Shown: positions 21,984 to 32,558 of the stretch, piece after piece
Numbering within the stretch: the stretch's first letter is position 1
Layout: each line of letters begins with the position of its first letter
From: Tetragonia tetragonoides
Lineage: Eukaryota; Streptophyta; Magnoliopsida; Caryophyllales; Aizoaceae
Assembly (NCBI GenBank): GCA_038025085.1
Contig: CM076148.1
Span: 64,501 to 128,500 of the forward strand
Direction of reading: 5' to 3'
DNA: 64,000 nt
Made by a program: the position numbers and the translations under genes
Notes under the pieces: model-generated
What the model saw: the letters and a program-made list of their open reading frames with translations, nothing else
Database searches by the model: none
Told to the model about the DNA's origin: nothing

Positions 21984-22860
21984 ATGGCAGATGTGATGAG
22001 TTCCATGAGCCAATTAGTTAAGCTCAATGAGAATAATTATAGTGACTGGAGTTTTCGCATGAAATTTTATTTAGAGGGACAGGAAATGTGGGAGATTGTA
22101 GGAGGAAGTGATACAATAATCCCTTCTGAGGAAAACGTAGAAGATCGTAAAAAATGGCGAGTGAAAGCTGGAAAGGCTATGTTCGCTCTTACGATCTCAA
22201 TCATAGAAGATGTGCTACACAAGGTAAAAGAGGCAAAAACTCCCAAAGAAATTTGGGATACTTTGAAGACATTGTATGAGAAAACAAATGATGCGAAGCT
22301 ACAGTGATGACATGACCATTGGTCAATATTTCTCTAAAGTAAAATCGCTTTGTAGAGAAATATCGAAGTTAGATGAAGAAAATCCGATTAGTGAGACAAG
22401 GATGAAAAGGATCATAATCCATGGAGTTCGATCCGAATTCCAAACCCTCATCACGGCCACTCGTGGATGGCCTACACAACCGACCCTTGATCAATTGGAA
22501 AGCATCTTGGCAAATCAAGAAGCTCTTGATCAACAAAAGCCTGGTAATTCCAAAAAGGAAGAAGAAAAGGCGCTCTTTAGTAACAAGAAATTTGTTAAAG
22601 ATCGTATTGTTGAAAATCAAGAAAAAGCGCAACATGGTCGTTGGCAAAAGAAACAACCATGGAGAAGTCCTCAACAAGGGGGAGCTCGTTTCAGTGAAGC
22701 CAGAGGCGGACATAATGCACAAAGAAGCCAAAGAAAGAATGGAAATTGTTATAAATGTGGTAAGAAGGGTCATTATGCTCGTGATTGTTGGAGTAATCAA
22801 ACAGAAGGGAATATCGCCACATCGTCTCATTCGAAAAATGAAGAAGTATGGGATTTCCAC
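21984..22860 (+). pseudogene. gag: Copia gag (UBN2-type) with internal deletion
   Basis: The likely start is ATG at 21,984 (MADVMSSMSQLVKLNENNYS); an earlier ATG overlaps the primer-binding site and is unlikely to be used. The first frame runs through WSFRMKFYLEGQEMWEIVGG to YEKTNDAKLQ and stops at 22,307. The homologous sequence resumes at DMTIGQYFSKVKSLC in another frame. The usual segment between these motifs is missing, so a small deletion with frameshift occurred near 22,300. The zinc knuckle CYKCGKKGHYARDC is intact at about 22,747. Confidence 0.85.
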
Positions 22861-25543
22861 GCATTATGCTCGATAGAAGAAAAGTGCTCAAGTTCCAAGG
22901 TGAAATTAGAATCGTCATCGGAGCTAGTTGAAGAAACTAAAGAGATTTCATTTGCGGTCACAAGTAGCAACAAGATCAGTTATAATGAAGATTGGATAAT
23001 TGATTCTGGGTGTTCTAATCACATGACGGGAGATCTGGAGAAGCTCCAGAACAAACAAAATTATCAAGGTGAAAATCATGTGGTTACTGCTAACAATACT
23101 AAGTTGCCAATTACTCATATTGGCAAAAACTGTGATCGAACCTCGATTTGATTCTCAAAAGGTGAGGTTGGAAAATGTTTTCCATGTTGAAGGTATGAAG
23201 AAGAATCTATTGTCAGTTTCACAACTGACATCATCTGGAAAGTATGTTGTATTTGGTCCGTACGATGTCAAAGTTTACAAAAAGATCAAGCCATCAGATG
23301 CCCCGATCATGGAAGGGCGGCGTTTAGATTCTGTATATGTGATGTCGGCACAAGAAGTTTATGTCGACAAGACCAGGAGGAACAAGACGGCTGATTTGTG
23401 GCATGCTAGACTCGGGCATGTCAGTTATAATAAACTGAAAATAATGATGGAGTCCTCATTGAATGGATTACCTAAAATTGATGTTCAAGATGGCATTGTT
23501 TGTGCTGGTTGTCAATATGGAAAGGCACACCAGTTGCCATATAAGGAGTCACAATTCAGAGCCAAGGTGCCACTTGAATTAGTGCACTCAGATGTTTTTG
23601 GCCCAGTTAAACAGACATCAATAAGTGGTAAGAAATATATGATTACCTTTATTGATGATTATTCAAGATATGTATGGGTCGATTTTATGAAAGAAAAATC
23701 AGAGGCCTTGTCCAAGTTTACATTATTCAAGGATGAGATAGAGAAAGAAGCCAGTCGTAAACTACAATGTTTACGAACGGATAACGGGGGTGAATATACA
23801 TCCAACGAATTCAATGGGTTTCTGAAGCAGAATCGAATTCGTCGTCAATTGACTTGTCCTCACACACCACAACAGAATGGTGTCGCAGAGAGGAAGAATC
23901 GGCATCTTGCAGAGATATGCCGAAGTATGTTACATGCCAAAAATGTACCCCCGCGTTTTTGGGCGGAATGTATGAAGATGGCGGCACATGTAATCAATAG
24001 ATTGCCGCAGGCAAGATTAGGGTTCATGTCACCATTCCAGAAGCTTTGGAATATGGTACCTACAGTGAGTCATTTCAGAATTTTTGGTTGTGTTTGTTAT
24101 GTATTTGTTCCTGATCATCTCCGTGGAAAATTTGATAAGAATGGGTATGATACTCAACGCAATGGGTGGAAGTGTTGTGAGCCTTCCACAGGACGCTGCT
24201 ATGTATCAAGAAATGTCGTATTTGATGAAGCATCATCATGGTGGTCACCACAAGCAGTGTTGTTGCCAGATTCAAAGGAGATGGAAGATCAGCTCCAGGA
24301 GAAAATAAAGGAGACTGAAGCTCAACCACAATTAGACACAGAAGATGATAAAATCGTATCATCTAAAGGGGAGGAGGTGACTAATGTTGAGTCATCTGAA
24401 AGAATGAAGAGCCCATGGGAAACTGGAGTGCATCATAATACTCTAGAAGCAGAGAGACCTAGTCAGATTGAGGAGCCTAATCAAGGTTTTAAGCCACAAC
24501 TTCGGAGGGGCACAAGAATAAGGAAGCCAAATCCAAAATATGCAAATGCTGCGATGTTGGCAGATGACCAGGTGATAGAGCCATCTACATTTGAGGAAGC
24601 GTCTCAAAGTATTGAATGGAGGCAAGCAATGAAAGAAGAAATGGACGCACTAAGTCAAAATCAAACATGGGATTTAGTGCCTATGCCTAGACATGTACAA
24701 CCCATCTCATGTAAATGGGTGTACAAGTTGAAGACTAAGCCAGATGGTTCGATTGAGAGATATAGAGCAAGATTAGTTGCCAGAGGATTCTCTCAACAAT
24801 ACGGGCTAGACTATGATGAGACATTTAGTCCAGTGGCAAAAATCACTACCGTGAGGGTATTGATGGCATTAGCAGCCAATAAGTCATGGAAGCTATGGCA
24901 AATGGATGTTAAAAATGCTTTTCTCCATGGGGAGTTAGATCGAGATATCTATATGGAACAACCCAGAGGGTTTGAAAGTCACTCACAACCAACGTATGTG
25001 TGCAAGTTGAAGAAGGCTCTGTATGGCTTGAAGCAAGCACCAAGAGCATGGTATGGAAAAATATCAGAATTCCTATTAAGGAATGGTTATTCTATGGCAC
25101 CAGCTGATTCGAGTTTATTTGTGAAAGCTCGAGATGGAAAGCTAGCTATTGTGCTAGTATATGTGGATGATCTTATCATCACAGGAGATGCTGAAAGGGA
25201 AGTGCAACAGATAAGGGCTAATTTGTCAGTTCGATTTCAAATGAAAGAGCTTGGAAAGTTGAAGCAGTTTCTTGGCTTAGAGGTGGAAAGGACTAGCGAA
25301 GGACTATTTCTGTGTCAGCATAAGTATTCCAGAGACTTGTTACAAAATTTTGGAATGCTTGACTGTAAGCCCATTTCAACACCGATCGAAACTAATGTTC
25401 GATTATGTTCAGCAGAAGGTAAAGATCTAGGAGATGCAACAATGTATCGACAACTTGTTGGAAGTTTGATATACTTGACTCTAACAAGGCCTGATATAGG
25501 ATATGCAGTTGGGGTTGTCAGTAGATATATGCAGAACCCCTAA
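22861..25543 (+). pseudogene. pol: Copia protease, integrase and reverse transcriptase
   Basis: Protease motif [14 protein letters not shown] is at about 22,993. The frame shifts near 23,130. Then come GAG-pre-integrase ([10 protein letters not shown]), the integrase triad ([34 protein letters not shown]) and GFMSP/GCVCYV motifs. RVT_2 follows with [45 protein letters not shown] and the catalytic box YVDDLIITG, all intact. The long frame from 23,069 to 25,543 is open for 824 codons, then TAA follows YMQNP just before an A run, which suggests a small indel. Confidence 0.92.
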
Positions 25544-26090
25544 GAAAAAAATCACTTAGATGCTGTTAGAAGAATTTTGCGATATGTCAAGGGAACAATC
25601 AACTACGGTGTTTATTTTAAGAAAGGAGAAGCATGTGAGTTGATGGGTACTTGTGATGCAGATTATGCAGGTAACCATGATACGAGACGTTCAACAAGCG
25701 GTTATGTATTTAGTCTTGGTTCGGGTGCTATATCATGGTGCAGTAAAAGACAACCTACCATATCATTATCAAGTACAGAGGCCGAATATAGAGCAGCAGC
25801 AATGGAAGCTCAAGAATGTGCATGGTTAACACAATTGCTAAAAGATCTTCATCAGCCTACAAATTACGCTGTGAAGGTGTATTGTGACAATCAGTCAGCA
25901 GGCTGAAAATCCGGTGTTTCATGCAAGGACCAAACATGTGGAGGTCCATCATCATTTTGTGCGTGAGAAAGTACTTCGAGGAGAGATAGAGATGCAATAT
26001 GTTAAAAGTGAAGATCAAGTGCAGACATCTTCACTAAAGGTCTTAGTGCAAACAAGTTTGTTGAATTCCGCAAGAAGCTTGGGATGATTT
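25544..26090 (+). pseudogene. pol: Copia RNase H (frameshifted)
   Basis: [54 protein letters not shown] and VYCDNQSA are the copia RNase H motifs. The frame breaks after CDNQSAG and continues in another frame with NPVFHARTKHVEVHHHFVRE and a further slip before NSARSLG. The enzyme removes the RNA strand during reverse transcription. Confidence 0.88.
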
Positions 26091-26109
26091 CAATTGAAGC
26101 ACTTAGAGA

Positions 26110-26438
26110 GAGTTGTCGTTGAGGGGGAGTATTAAAATTACAACAACATCTCTCCTCTTTCCCAACCACTCTCTCTCTCTCCACAAATCCATCCTATAAG
26201 ATAGGATGATAATAATAGTAAAGAAGGATAATCAGTGAATTCAATTGAATCATTATTTAGAAAGAGATTTTTATTCATTGATTATAAGGAGTGTTGTGTG
26301 CGGCATATATACGCCCATAACATATATAAATATTACATGTTATTGTAGAATGTAATAGAATAGCAAATCACAGAGAATACAAAGTTTGAGGTTTTCTTTC
26401 CTACTTTTAATTTCTTGTCTCATATATTTCTCAACATT
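26110..26438 (+). repeat. Second LTR-like block with polypurine tract inside the copia element
   Basis: GTTGAGGGGGAG is a canonical copia polypurine tract directly after RNase H. It is followed by about 310 bp that begins TATTAAAATTAC (TG mutated to TA) and ends TCTCAACA. A primer-binding site follows at once. The block is unlike the element's own terminal LTRs, so it appears to be an LTR of another copia family. Confidence 0.65.
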
Positions 26439-26456
26439 TGGTATCAGAGCCGATGG
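26439..26456 (+). promoter_or_regulatory. Second primer-binding site (TTTGGTATCAGAGCC)
   Basis: A tRNA-Met primer-binding site lies at the end of the internal LTR-like block, nearly 5 kb from the element's normal one. Its presence confirms the polarity of that block. Confidence 0.7.
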
Positions 26457-26664
26457 TAGATCCTATTTCCTCCAATTCAACAACAAAAGAAATCATGTGC
26501 TTCCCTCACGAGAATAGATTGGTTAAGATGCCAACTAGAAAATCAGGTTTGGGTAGTCAAAGATGCTAACCCAAAGGAAATTGAGTGGCCAAAGCATAAG
26601 AGCCAACTCAAGACAAATAGGGTAAAAGAAAGAAATCCTATTAAGTCAAGATGGGTAGAAACCC

Positions 26665-26785
26665 AAGAGAATCTCGGTATTACCGAGGCGACGACGCAGC
26701 CGTAAGAAGAATCTCGGTATGACTGAGGTGGCAATGCAGACGTAAAGAGAATCTCGGTATGACCGAGGCAGCCGCAGCTGTCAGA
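26665..26785. repeat. Three 40-bp repeats with a CTCGGTAT-TACCGAG hairpin
   Basis: ATCTCGGTAT starts at 26,671, 26,711 and 26,751. The first copy is a perfect 7-bp inverted repeat (CTCGGTA/TACCGAG); the others have one or two changes. It lies between the second primer-binding site and the 3' LTR. Confidence 0.8.
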
Positions 26786-27060
26786 AGAAATGTTGGGACA
26801 AGGAATCCCAATGTTGAAAAGTGAATAGATCCAAAAGTAGGATCAAGTATTGGGAGGAGAAAATCATGATACGAAGTTCACAAGATGTACAATGAGTAGT
26901 AGTCATCTTGTAGAGACGACATGGAGGATGCAATAATAGGAGGCTTCGGCTAGAAAAGATCATATGCCCACGAACATCAGAAGAATGTGAAGTAATGTGG
27001 TCATCGAAGTTATGAGTGGACCAAAAGAGTTTGAATGGATAATTTAAGTTTGAGGGGGTG

Positions 27061-27399
27061 TGTTGGAAAATACAAACTTAAATTATCGAAGTTATAATTA
27101 GTAAGCTCTAAATAGTAAATCATTTAGAGTCTTACATTATCAAATGGTTGTAACTTAAGATTAATATGAACCACTATTTCTTAGGAGTTAGAAATAGTAT
27201 ATAAGGAGAAGATTATGTAATGGAGAAAATCAATGAATTAAGAGAAGATAGCATGCAGAGCTATCGTGGGTGAGCATAGCAATGCTCACCACCATTGTTC
27301 CCCCTCATTTTATATATTCACATACGTTTGATTAGTGAATATTATTACTGTTATTTAGATAAGGTTCCACTACACATCCGCTGTGCCGAAATTCTAACA
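27061..27399 (+). repeat. 3' LTR of the copia element
   Basis: It follows the purine tract TTTGAGGGGGTG, begins TGTTGGAAAATAC and ends ATTCTAACA, equal in length to the 5' copy. Confidence 0.93.
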
Positions 27400-27402
27400 A
27401 GT

Positions 27403-27540
27403 AGTGGGTTAAAAAGTAATGATAACAAGAAAAAGTAAGGATAGATGGGTCTTTTAACACCCAAAGTGAGTTAATAGTGGGTTGGAAAGTAATGATAACA
27501 AGAAAAAGTAAGGATAAATGGGTCTTTTAACACCCAAAAT
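27403..27540. repeat. 73-bp tandem duplication in the Stowaway MITE
   Basis: AGTGGGTTAAAAAGTAATGA at 27,403 recurs as AGTGGGTTGGAAAGTAATGA at 27,476. Both copies continue through GGATAGATGGGTCTTTTAAC-like sequence with few changes. Confidence 0.8.
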
Positions 27541-27615
27541 GTTACTAAAAATGGAGGTGAGCAGGTGATTTTGGAACGAATGTAAAAGGAAGGAGATTTT
27601 GGAACGGGTGGAGTA

Positions 27616-27950
27616 TCCGAATAGTTTGCGTACTGGAATAGGTAAATTGGACCACCATTTTACGCCCTTACTGGCATTTGGGTCTTTCCGAATGTTAAAT
27701 TATAAGTGTATGCAAGGCAGGGTAACTCTTGTCATTCGTTACTTTCACAAAAAAAACGCTACATTCCTTTTTCTGAAAAATGTTCATTAAGGTATACTGG
27801 AGGCATTTTAGTCATGAAATAAGCATGTTGGGTAGCTACGGTGCCATGTCAATATTTTATGGCAAAAAAGTGATCGGAGTTTATCTCGATGTATATATTG
27901 AAATATCAGTATATCTATCTGCGTTTAGGCCAAACTTCAGCAATAATGAA
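27616..27950. repeat. Hydrolase-gene intron with a diverged GGTATACTGG repeat
   Basis: From about 27,785 the sequence GGTATACTGGAGGCATTTTAG, GGTGCCATGTCA, GTGATCGGAGTTTATCTCG parallels the block at 20,400-20,650 in the same order. No coding signal. Confidence 0.4.
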
Positions 27951-29520
27951 TAGGAATATTGGACGTGAATAATCCAAAAGTTCATTCGTCCTACAATAAT
28001 AATCCCAAATATCAACTTGTCCAAAAATAATCTCACATATTACCTGGTTTAATGGTGATTGGTTCAATGATAACGGTGGTAGCTCTCCGTTAACATCGTT
28101 AGTGAAAGTTGAGTTTTAGTCATCTTCTCTCTCTCAGTTTTGTAGGGTCTTTTTCACTCTGTTTCACCCGGGCTCTTCTCCAATGATTTCCTCCTCCGTA
28201 GCCAACTCCACTGGTCCATTTGATCACCAGACCCCAATTCACTTCTCACCACTCAAAATCAAAACGTGAAAAGATAATGGGCAAACCACCAGAAACACAA
28301 GGAATTAGGCAATTTAACACAATTTTTACGGTCTTTAGAAATGACCCAGATCAAAGAACTGCCCATTTATTGTTTACACTTTGAGACCTATTTTTAGCAG
28401 AGAATTTGGAATAAAGATCAGAAAAAGTTAGGGCTTCAGATTATTTACCTTGAGTAACGAGATAACGTTTTTTGATTCAGCCATTGAAGGTGTCACTTGG
28501 CTTGAGAGAATGTGAATTGCATAACGGAGAGATTGATTGTAAGTATTGGTGTCGGTTGTTGAATTATGGTTTTCCGAAATGGGTTTGTTAGGGTTTTGGA
28601 GCAAACAGTGTACTAGCTCTTTTGATTATTGCCCAGTTATGGTTCAATTTTCAGCCCCATTATTGACCAACTTTGTGCTTCAAATCCTGAAATATTTGAT
28701 GGGCAGAATTCAGAATTTTTCTCAACTATCAAATCCTTTTACAATTGAGATCTTTAAGAATTATGAACATAGATAAGATGTAAGCAACAACACAAGAGGG
28801 TTGGTGATATCCAACTTTGTGCTTCAAATCCTGAAATATTTGATGGGCAGAATTCAGAATTTTTCTCAACTATCAAATCCTTTTACAATTGAGATCTTTA
28901 AGAATTATGAACATAGATAAGATGTAAGCAACAACACAAGAGGGTTGGTGATATCCAACAAACTGTTGATGTTTGACAATGAAATTTGAATGATGATCTT
29001 CCTAAAGAAAAAAGATTTAGTTGGAATTCAATCCCCAATTGTTCTAACCTCCGATGATGATAGACTGGAGTGTTTAAACCCTTTGGGAAGTACCCCACAA
29101 AGGCCAAACAAATGAGAATTTTGCAAAAAACTTAAACCCCCAAAACTTATGGTAGATCGATATTGTTTATTACTTGAAGCACAAAATTTTGAACATAAGT
29201 TTCAATGGGTACTTAGTACCTACCATTGTCCACTTTCTCTTTCCATGAAGCACTGTAGAAAACGTAGGCATCACTAAACAGAGGAGCAGAAAGGGATAGG
29301 AAGAGAGAGAAAGGTGAAACATACCTCACAAATCGAGAGAGAGAGAAGATGACTAAAACTCAAAAGTCATTAACGGTGTTAACGGAGAGTTAACACCGTT
29401 ATCATTTAACCCATGAGCATTAAGTCAGGCAATTTGTGGGATTATTTTTGGACCAATTGATATTTGGGATTTTATTATAGGATGAGTGAAATGTGGGATT
29501 ATTCACATCCAATTTTCCTA
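27951..29520. mobile_element. Foldback/Mutator-like element with long terminal inverted repeats
   Basis: About 190 bp at 27,951-28,137 is repeated inverted at about 29,335-29,520. Shared parts include TAGGAATATTGGACGTGAAT, CCAAATATCAA(C)TTG, GATAACGGTG, CTCCGTTAACA and GAGTTTTAGTCATCTTCTCT. Flanks are AATAATGAA and AATAATATT, possibly a worn 9-bp duplication. No transposase is visible; the 1.2-kb interior has a 144-bp tandem duplication. It sits in the last intron of the hydrolase gene. Confidence 0.75.
28667..28954. repeat. Two 144-bp tandem copies inside the foldback element
   Basis: CCAACTTTGTGCTTCAAATC begins at 28,667 and again at 28,811. The copies match essentially base for base through GAGGGTTGGTGATAT, so the duplication is recent. 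Confidence 0.9.
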
Positions 29521-29705
29521 AATAATATTACCTTATTTTATGCATTCCCAACTAGGTCTAACACTATCAGACTGAGGGAGTAGAAAACAAAAAACTAAGG
29601 AAATTTTTTATGGATGGAACAAAGGTGGCGGCACATGAACACAACATGAATTATAAAACTCAGAGAAAATAAAAGTCGAATCAGTGCCTTCTGGCTGTTA
29701 CTTAC
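29521..29705. other. Intron with an orphan Stowaway-like end
   Basis: CTATCAGACTGAGGGAGTA at 29,564-29,582 is the inverse of TACTCCCTCAGTC, a Stowaway-style terminus. Its partner end was not found. The rest is unremarkable intron. Confidence 0.35.
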
Positions 29706-29816
29706 AAGGGTACTCTCTCCCAAATCACCGCCGTCTAAAGATGAGCATCTTCCCCAGCTCTCCCTGTTGGAACTTGCATATGAGCAGCATTCGTCAATTG
29801 CTCTGTCAGTCTTATC
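29706..29816 (-). CDS. Alpha/beta-hydrolase gene, exon with SNRESWGRCSSL
   Basis: Minus strand: acceptor ACCATTTTCAG, 111 bp coding DKTDRAIDECCSYASSNRES and WGRCSSLDGGDLGESTL, donor GTAAGT. SSNRESWGRCSSL is a conserved tail motif of this plant hydrolase family. Another frame here (IRLTEQLTNAAHM) also looks protein-like, but only this frame joins both neighbours at phase 0. Confidence 0.82.
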
Positions 29817-30401
29817 CTGAAAATGGTGATCCATTCAGCAACAAGGAACAACTTCTAACTATCTACAATATGATACTTGCTTAATATTGTTGGGTCGTGA
29901 CTTCCCCTGATCCATCTGTATTTGGTTTTGGGACCTACACTTCTCTTTCTATGATATTTGCAGTAAACTGGTGAGGAGGATTTTATTTCCTAAAGAACGG
30001 TGTAACAGAGTTTCTACTTTGGATTACTCATACTTGAAACTAGAAGCTGGTAGAACCTGGGGAGCAGGGAGAAAACAGAGTGCTGTTGAAACTTCAGATT
30101 CAGAGATTGCATATACTGCTTAGCTATATGGAGTTTCTGGTTTCTACAGTAATGCTCATAAGAACTATAAATATTCCTGGATCTTCAAGAAGCTTGCTTA
30201 GGCTAGAAGTTTTCTTTTGTTTCTGGGTGACACCTTGATGGTATCTCAGTAATATTCATTCACTAATTACCGGAAAGAAAGAAGGGGGGGGGAGAGGGTA
30301 GTGAGAGAATGGGAAAGGAAGGGGAAGAGAGAGTAGATTATTCAGGTAAGTGGTTAATATTTTTGACATCCAAGGCCACATGTTAATGCAGTACAATTTA
30401 C

Positions 30402-30449
30402 CTGTAAATGACCATCAGCTGCATAAACTTCTTCATTAGATATCATATC
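30402..30449 (-). CDS. Alpha/beta-hydrolase gene, 16-codon micro-exon
   Basis: Minus strand: acceptor TGGTAATGCAG, 48 bp coding DMISNEEVYAADGHLQ, donor GTAAAT. It is short, but both splice sites are good and it keeps the frame between its neighbours. Confidence 0.75.
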
Positions 30450-30785
30450 CTGCATTACCAGTATAAGTCAGTCAGTCATTTTACACATCTCCCATGAAGA
30501 TTAAAGAAAGCTTTATTGACTCTGTATGTTTGTCATTACTTTAGTGGTAAAAATATTGCATTATTTGTCCTAGTATGTTGTAGCATATAACAGTCAGTTA
30601 CATAAATATACTCTCTGCTCTTTCAGCTCACTGATAAAGAAAAGCAACAAATCACCAACAATGGCCACAAACCAATGCAATATGCTTGCTTGTCATTTTG
30701 AGAGATGGACACTGTCTAAGTATGCTAGCTTGTGAGCAAGGGGCGAGGTGTAACTGGACCATGCAAGGCAGTAATTGTTACATAC

Positions 30786-30926
30786 ACTTGTACCCAAGAC
30801 AGGTGCAATTTCAGCGAGACTATCTCCAACAGACTTTGTAGTTGAAATGCTTCGTGGAGCAGATGATGAGCTTGCTGCTTCAGTACTCTCAATACGAAGA
30901 TTAGTGATTACGTCATACAGCAGCTT
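30786..30926 (-). CDS. Alpha/beta-hydrolase gene, tail exon (47 codons)
   Basis: Minus strand: acceptor TTTCTCATGCTAG, 141 bp coding KLLYDVITNLRIESTEAASS and then APRSISTTKSVGDSLAEIAP, donor GTATGT. The Ser/Ala-rich PPSISTTKSV-type segment is characteristic of the tail of this plant family. Phase 0 at both ends. The preceding intron (30,927-43,444) holds four LINE copies. Confidence 0.85.
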
Positions 30927-31279
30927 CTAGCATGAGAAAATATATCTCCTCATTAGTCGACAATAAAGAAATGTCAAACCTAATGATACTGTATTATTCC
31001 TCCTAGTAAACAATCAAATATTTACTCCTCTGTATATATTTTCCCTATTCACCATCATTGATGATGATCTACAACATGTGATAAATGAGTCATACATATA
31101 CAAAATCTACTGTAAATATTCATCAGTTCCCCAAATTCCCCACGATACTTTTCAGAACAACAAGAAAATGAACAGGAAACATAACCAACTTTCCCCGTTC
31201 GACAATCATCTACATTTAACCATACTAGACTACGACCATGTAAGTTTCCTGGTAGTATCATCGAGTACGCTTCTATGAG
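30927..31279. other. Hydrolase-gene intron without recognisable element
   Basis: AT-rich intronic sequence ahead of the LINE nest. A 68-codon minus-strand frame here has no family signal. Confidence 0.4.
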
Positions 31280-31653
31280 AATTTGTGGAACGGGCCTTCC
31301 TCGTCCTTTTCCATATTTCTTTTCGGTATCCAGTTGTCTACTCCATAATGCGCCGGTGCTTGGGAACTGCGTTTATGAAGAGCTCCTTATGATTGAGAAT
31401 TGGGGGAACTTACTCCTTTGCCTTAGTCTTTCATCATTCATTTTGTTGCCACTGTTGACTCTCGGGTTTGGGTTGGGATCCTTCAAAGAGCTTCTCTCTC
31501 CTTCTTTCCCCCCTCCCCTTCTCCACTAGCCAATTTTATTGGAAGCCGAAGGCTCCCCTGAAGGAACGTGATGTGTGGATAGCATTGGATAAGGTGACTC
31601 ATGATATATGGGGAGGGAGGTAGTCGTAGGGGTCGGGGTGCTAGTGGTATTAA

Positions 31654-32475
31654 ATGAAGATCCTTAGTAGGAATGTTAATGGTTTGGGGAGGGTCGGGAA
31701 GCGGGATCTTGTGCAGGAGGTTGTTGGACGTGCGTCTCTAGATATTGTCATGTTCCAGGAGACGAAGGTCGAGGTAGTAGATAGCTTTTTTGTTCGGAGT
31801 CTTTGGGAGGCTGGGTCCAAGGATTGGGTCTTTATGCCTTCGGTCGTGGCGTCTGAGGTCTGGGATAACCGTTTTGCGTCTCAGGTTGAGGTTCATCTTG
31901 GTCACTTTACTCTTTCAGTGTTGTTGAGAGTTAGAGGGCGGGGTGAGTGGTGGGTGTCCTCTGTCTATGGCCCGTGTGGTGCTGCGGACCATGACTCCTT
32001 TTGGGATGAGTTAGCGGCTCTTGGTGGCCTTTGCTCTCCGAGGTGGGTCATTGGGGGTGACTTTAATGTTGTTCATCATGCAGGGGAGCGTTGGGGCCGA
32101 GGTTTGACTGGGGGTATGCGTGATTTTGACACTTTCATTAGGGAGTCGGCTCTTAGAGACTTGCCAATTAGCAATGCCCAGTGGGAGGCGCAATGCGACT
32201 TCCCGCTTAGATCGCTTTCTTGTTATTAACGAGTTTGAGGATGAGTTTCCTTCGTTAGTTCAGGAGGTGTTGCCTTGCTCTTGCTCTGATCATTTTCCCT
32301 TTGTCCTTCACTCTGCTCCTATTAAGTGGGGCCCTACCCCCTTTCGTTTTGAGAACATGTGGACTACTCATGCGGAGTTTGGGGTGAGGGTTCGGGAGTG
32401 GTGGTTGAGTTGTGAGGTTGAGGGTTGGAGAAGTTATTGTTTTATGAGTAAGTTGAAGCCTATCAAGAACAACTT
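31654..32475 (+). pseudogene. LINE A endonuclease (AP-type)
   Basis: MKILSRNVNGLGRVGKRDLV starts the AP-endonuclease domain (family SWNVNG; Trp is Arg here). FQETKVE, SSVYGPCG and VIGGDFNVVHH follow; then a frameshift near 32,190 and SRLDRFLV, SCSDHFPFVLHS. The stop of the preceding frame overlaps the start as ATGA. The enzyme nicks target DNA to prime reverse transcription. LINE B is inserted after YCFMSKLKPIKNN. Confidence 0.85.
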
Positions 32476-32558
32476 TTTTTTAGATAAAGAAAAAGTATAT
32501 TGATATGATTTTAAATGTACAGCAGGAGAGAGGATAAGGTATCCTCTAAATAAAACAT

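Larger units (their letters stand above)
21598..27399 (+). mobile_element. Ty1/copia LTR retrotransposon inside the Stowaway MITE
   Basis: It has 339-bp LTRs (TGTTGG...CTAACA) and the 5-bp duplication AGTAG at 21,593-21,597 and 27,400-27,404. A tRNA-Met primer-binding site is followed by gag, protease, integrase, RT and RNase H in copia order. A second LTR-like block, primer-binding site and leader lie between RNase H and the 3' LTR, so the element is composite. Frameshifts and a stop show that it is defective, but the LTRs are almost identical, so it is young. Confidence 0.92.
21477..27613. mobile_element. Stowaway-type MITE, split by a copia element
   Basis: The left end CTCCCTCCGTTTCAAAATCTG and the right end (inverted) CTCCACCCGTTCCAAAATCTC match the Stowaway terminal repeat. 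The dinucleotide TA flanks both ends (21,475-21,476 and 27,614-27,615). Only 21,477-21,597 and 27,405-27,613 are MITE DNA, about 330 bp in total. It lies in the last intron of the hydrolase gene. The right part has a 73-bp tandem duplication. Confidence 0.85.

Noticed and set aside
29740..29815. Alternative frame IRLTEQLTNAAHMQV as the gene's C-terminus
   Set aside because: It does not join neighbouring exons at phase 0, whereas the SSNRESWGRCSSL frame does and matches the known family tail.
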